Of a stretch of 5,920 nucleotides of DNA, positions 5,051 to 5,920 are shown piece by piece. Numbering within the stretch: the stretch's first letter is position 1; each line of letters starts with the position of its first letter. A program made the translations under genes and the position numbers. This DNA is from Desulfobacterales bacterium (GTDB lineage Bacteria > Desulfobacterota > Desulfobacteria > Desulfobacterales > UBA5852). The notes beneath the pieces were generated by a model, which ran no database searches, had not been told where the DNA came from, and saw nothing but the letters and a program-made list of their open reading frames with translations. Location: NCBI GenBank assembly GCA_030066455.1, contig JASJBQ010000295.1, forward strand, positions 1 through 5,920, written 5' to 3'.

Positions 5051-5920
5051 ATGAAAAAATCTTTCATTGTCATCTTAAGCCTTTTGCTGACCTTTTGCCT
5101 TCTGACCAGCGCCGCCCATGCCAAACGTGAAAAGTTCGGAAGCGACCCGCGGCATGAAATGGCCAAGCGCGTGAAATTCGACGCATCCACCGAAAAGGTC
5201 CGCTGGAAAATGGTCATGCCCTGGTCCAAGGGTCTGTTGTTCTATGACATTGCCACCCATTTTTGCGATACGGTGCGCCTGCTCACCGCTGGCCAGTTCG
5301 ATATCAAGCCGTTCTCGGCCGGGGAACTGGTGCCGGCCATGCAGAGCTTCGACGCGGTGAGCAAGGGTTCCGCCCAGGCCGGACACGACTGGCCCGGCTA
5401 TTGGAAGGGCAAGAACGAAGCCTTCGTGGCCTTTGCTTCCGTGCCCTTCGGCCTGGACGCCGAGGGTTACAACATCTGGCTGTACGAAAAAGGCGGGGCC
5501 CAAATGATGAACGAGCTCTACGGCAAGTTCAACATGGTGGCGCTGCCCGGCGGCCAGTGCGGCCAGGAAATGGGCCTGTTCTCCAACAAGCGCGCCACCA
5601 AGATGCAAGACTTCAAGGGCATGCGCGTGCGCACCCCCGGCTGGTACATGGACATCATGAACAACCTGGGCGCCTCGGTGAGCCCCCTGCCCGGCGGGGA
5701 AGTCTATCTGGCCCTGGAGCGCGGTGTCATCGACGCGGCCGAGTTCTCCTCACCGGCCATCAACTACCCCATGGGGTTTGATGAAATTACAAAGTATTCC
5801 ATCCAGCCCGGCGTCCACCAGCCCGGCATCCAGTGCGCCCTGTTCTTCAACAAGGACGCCTACGACAAACTCCCCGAGCACTACCGCTGGATCCTGGACA
5901 TCGCCGCCAAGGAAACCCAG
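5051..5920 (+). CDS. TRAP transporter periplasmic solute-binding protein, DctP family (3' end outside window)
   Basis: The frame is open from ATG 5051 to the right edge (290 residues). Family members are usually 320-370 residues, so the C-terminus is missing. Residues 1-24 form a Sec signal peptide (MKKS, a hydrophobic core, cleavage after AHA), so the mature protein is periplasmic. A charged stretch of about 25 residues precedes the first core strand (VRWKMVMPWSKG, 50-61). GMRVRTPG at 190-197 contains the arginine region that in this family pairs with the substrate carboxylate. LPGGEVYLALERGVIDAAEF (213-232) is the diagnostic DctP/TakP-like segment. The role is to capture an organic acid and deliver it to DctQ/DctM membrane partners, expected downstream. 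The following SSPAINYPMGF differs from the E-W-V-G-P form I associate with 2-oxoacid receptors such as TakP, so the substrate is unassigned. It is divergent from the sigma54 regulator. Confidence 0.9.
   Translation, partial: MKKSFIVILSLLLTFCLLTSAAHAKREKFGSDPRHEMAKRVKFDASTEKVRWKMVMPWSKGLLFYDIATHFCDTVRLLTAGQFDIKPFSAGELVPAMQSFDAVSKGSAQAGHDWPGYWKGKNEAFVAFASVPFGLDAEGYNIWLYEKGGAQMMNELYGKFNMVALPGGQCGQEMGLFSNKRATKMQDFKGMRVRTPGWYMDIMNNLGASVSPLPGGEVYLALERGVIDAAEFSSPAINYPMGFDEITKYSIQPGVHQPGIQCALFFNKDAYDKLPEHYRWILDIAAKETQ

Overview
The window is GC-rich, with G or C at most third codon positions, and looks like accessory metabolic DNA from a Gram-negative bacterium. A periplasmic TRAP-type solute receptor, a fused class I CoA-transferase and a PAS-type sigma54 activator side by side recall organic-acid-degrading Desulfobacterota (Desulfosarcina/Desulfobacterales-like). 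That assignment is inferred from gene style, not from a marker gene.

Layout: (1) 2-463 (+) is the C-terminal half of an EamA/DMT-family membrane transporter, cut by the window edge. (2) 464-897 holds no intact gene. It contains a possible decayed coding remnant on the minus strand and, at its right end, a very good sigma54 (-24/-12) promoter. (3) 898-2916 (+) is a 672-residue acyl-CoA:carboxylate CoA-transferase with the class I catalytic glutamate motif and an additional C-terminal domain of about 130 residues. (4) 2955-4355 (-) is a sigma54-dependent activator (PAS, AAA+, Fis-type HTH) that converges on the CoA-transferase with a 38-bp gap. (5) 4356-5050 is a 695-bp divergent control region, rich in repeats and dyads. 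(6) 5051-5920 (+) is the start of a TRAP transporter periplasmic binding protein (DctP family) with a clear signal peptide, running off the right edge. The DctQ/DctM membrane genes would be expected downstream.

Working model (inference): the TRAP receptor captures a carboxylate in the periplasm, its membrane partners import it, and the CoA-transferase activates it to a CoA thioester for breakdown. The regulator between them senses a small molecule through its PAS domain and drives sigma54 transcription. The CoA-transferase has a correctly spaced sigma54 promoter 51 nt before its start. The TRAP gene has a look-alike element at almost the same distance (52 nt), but one base short in the spacer. 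The substrate cannot be read from the sequence.

No tRNA, rRNA, transposase or CRISPR array was seen. No wholly new system is evident. The points most worth a second look are the C-terminal extension of the CoA-transferase, the paired promoter architecture, the repeated operator-like dyads before the TRAP gene, and the possible gene remnant at 451-646.
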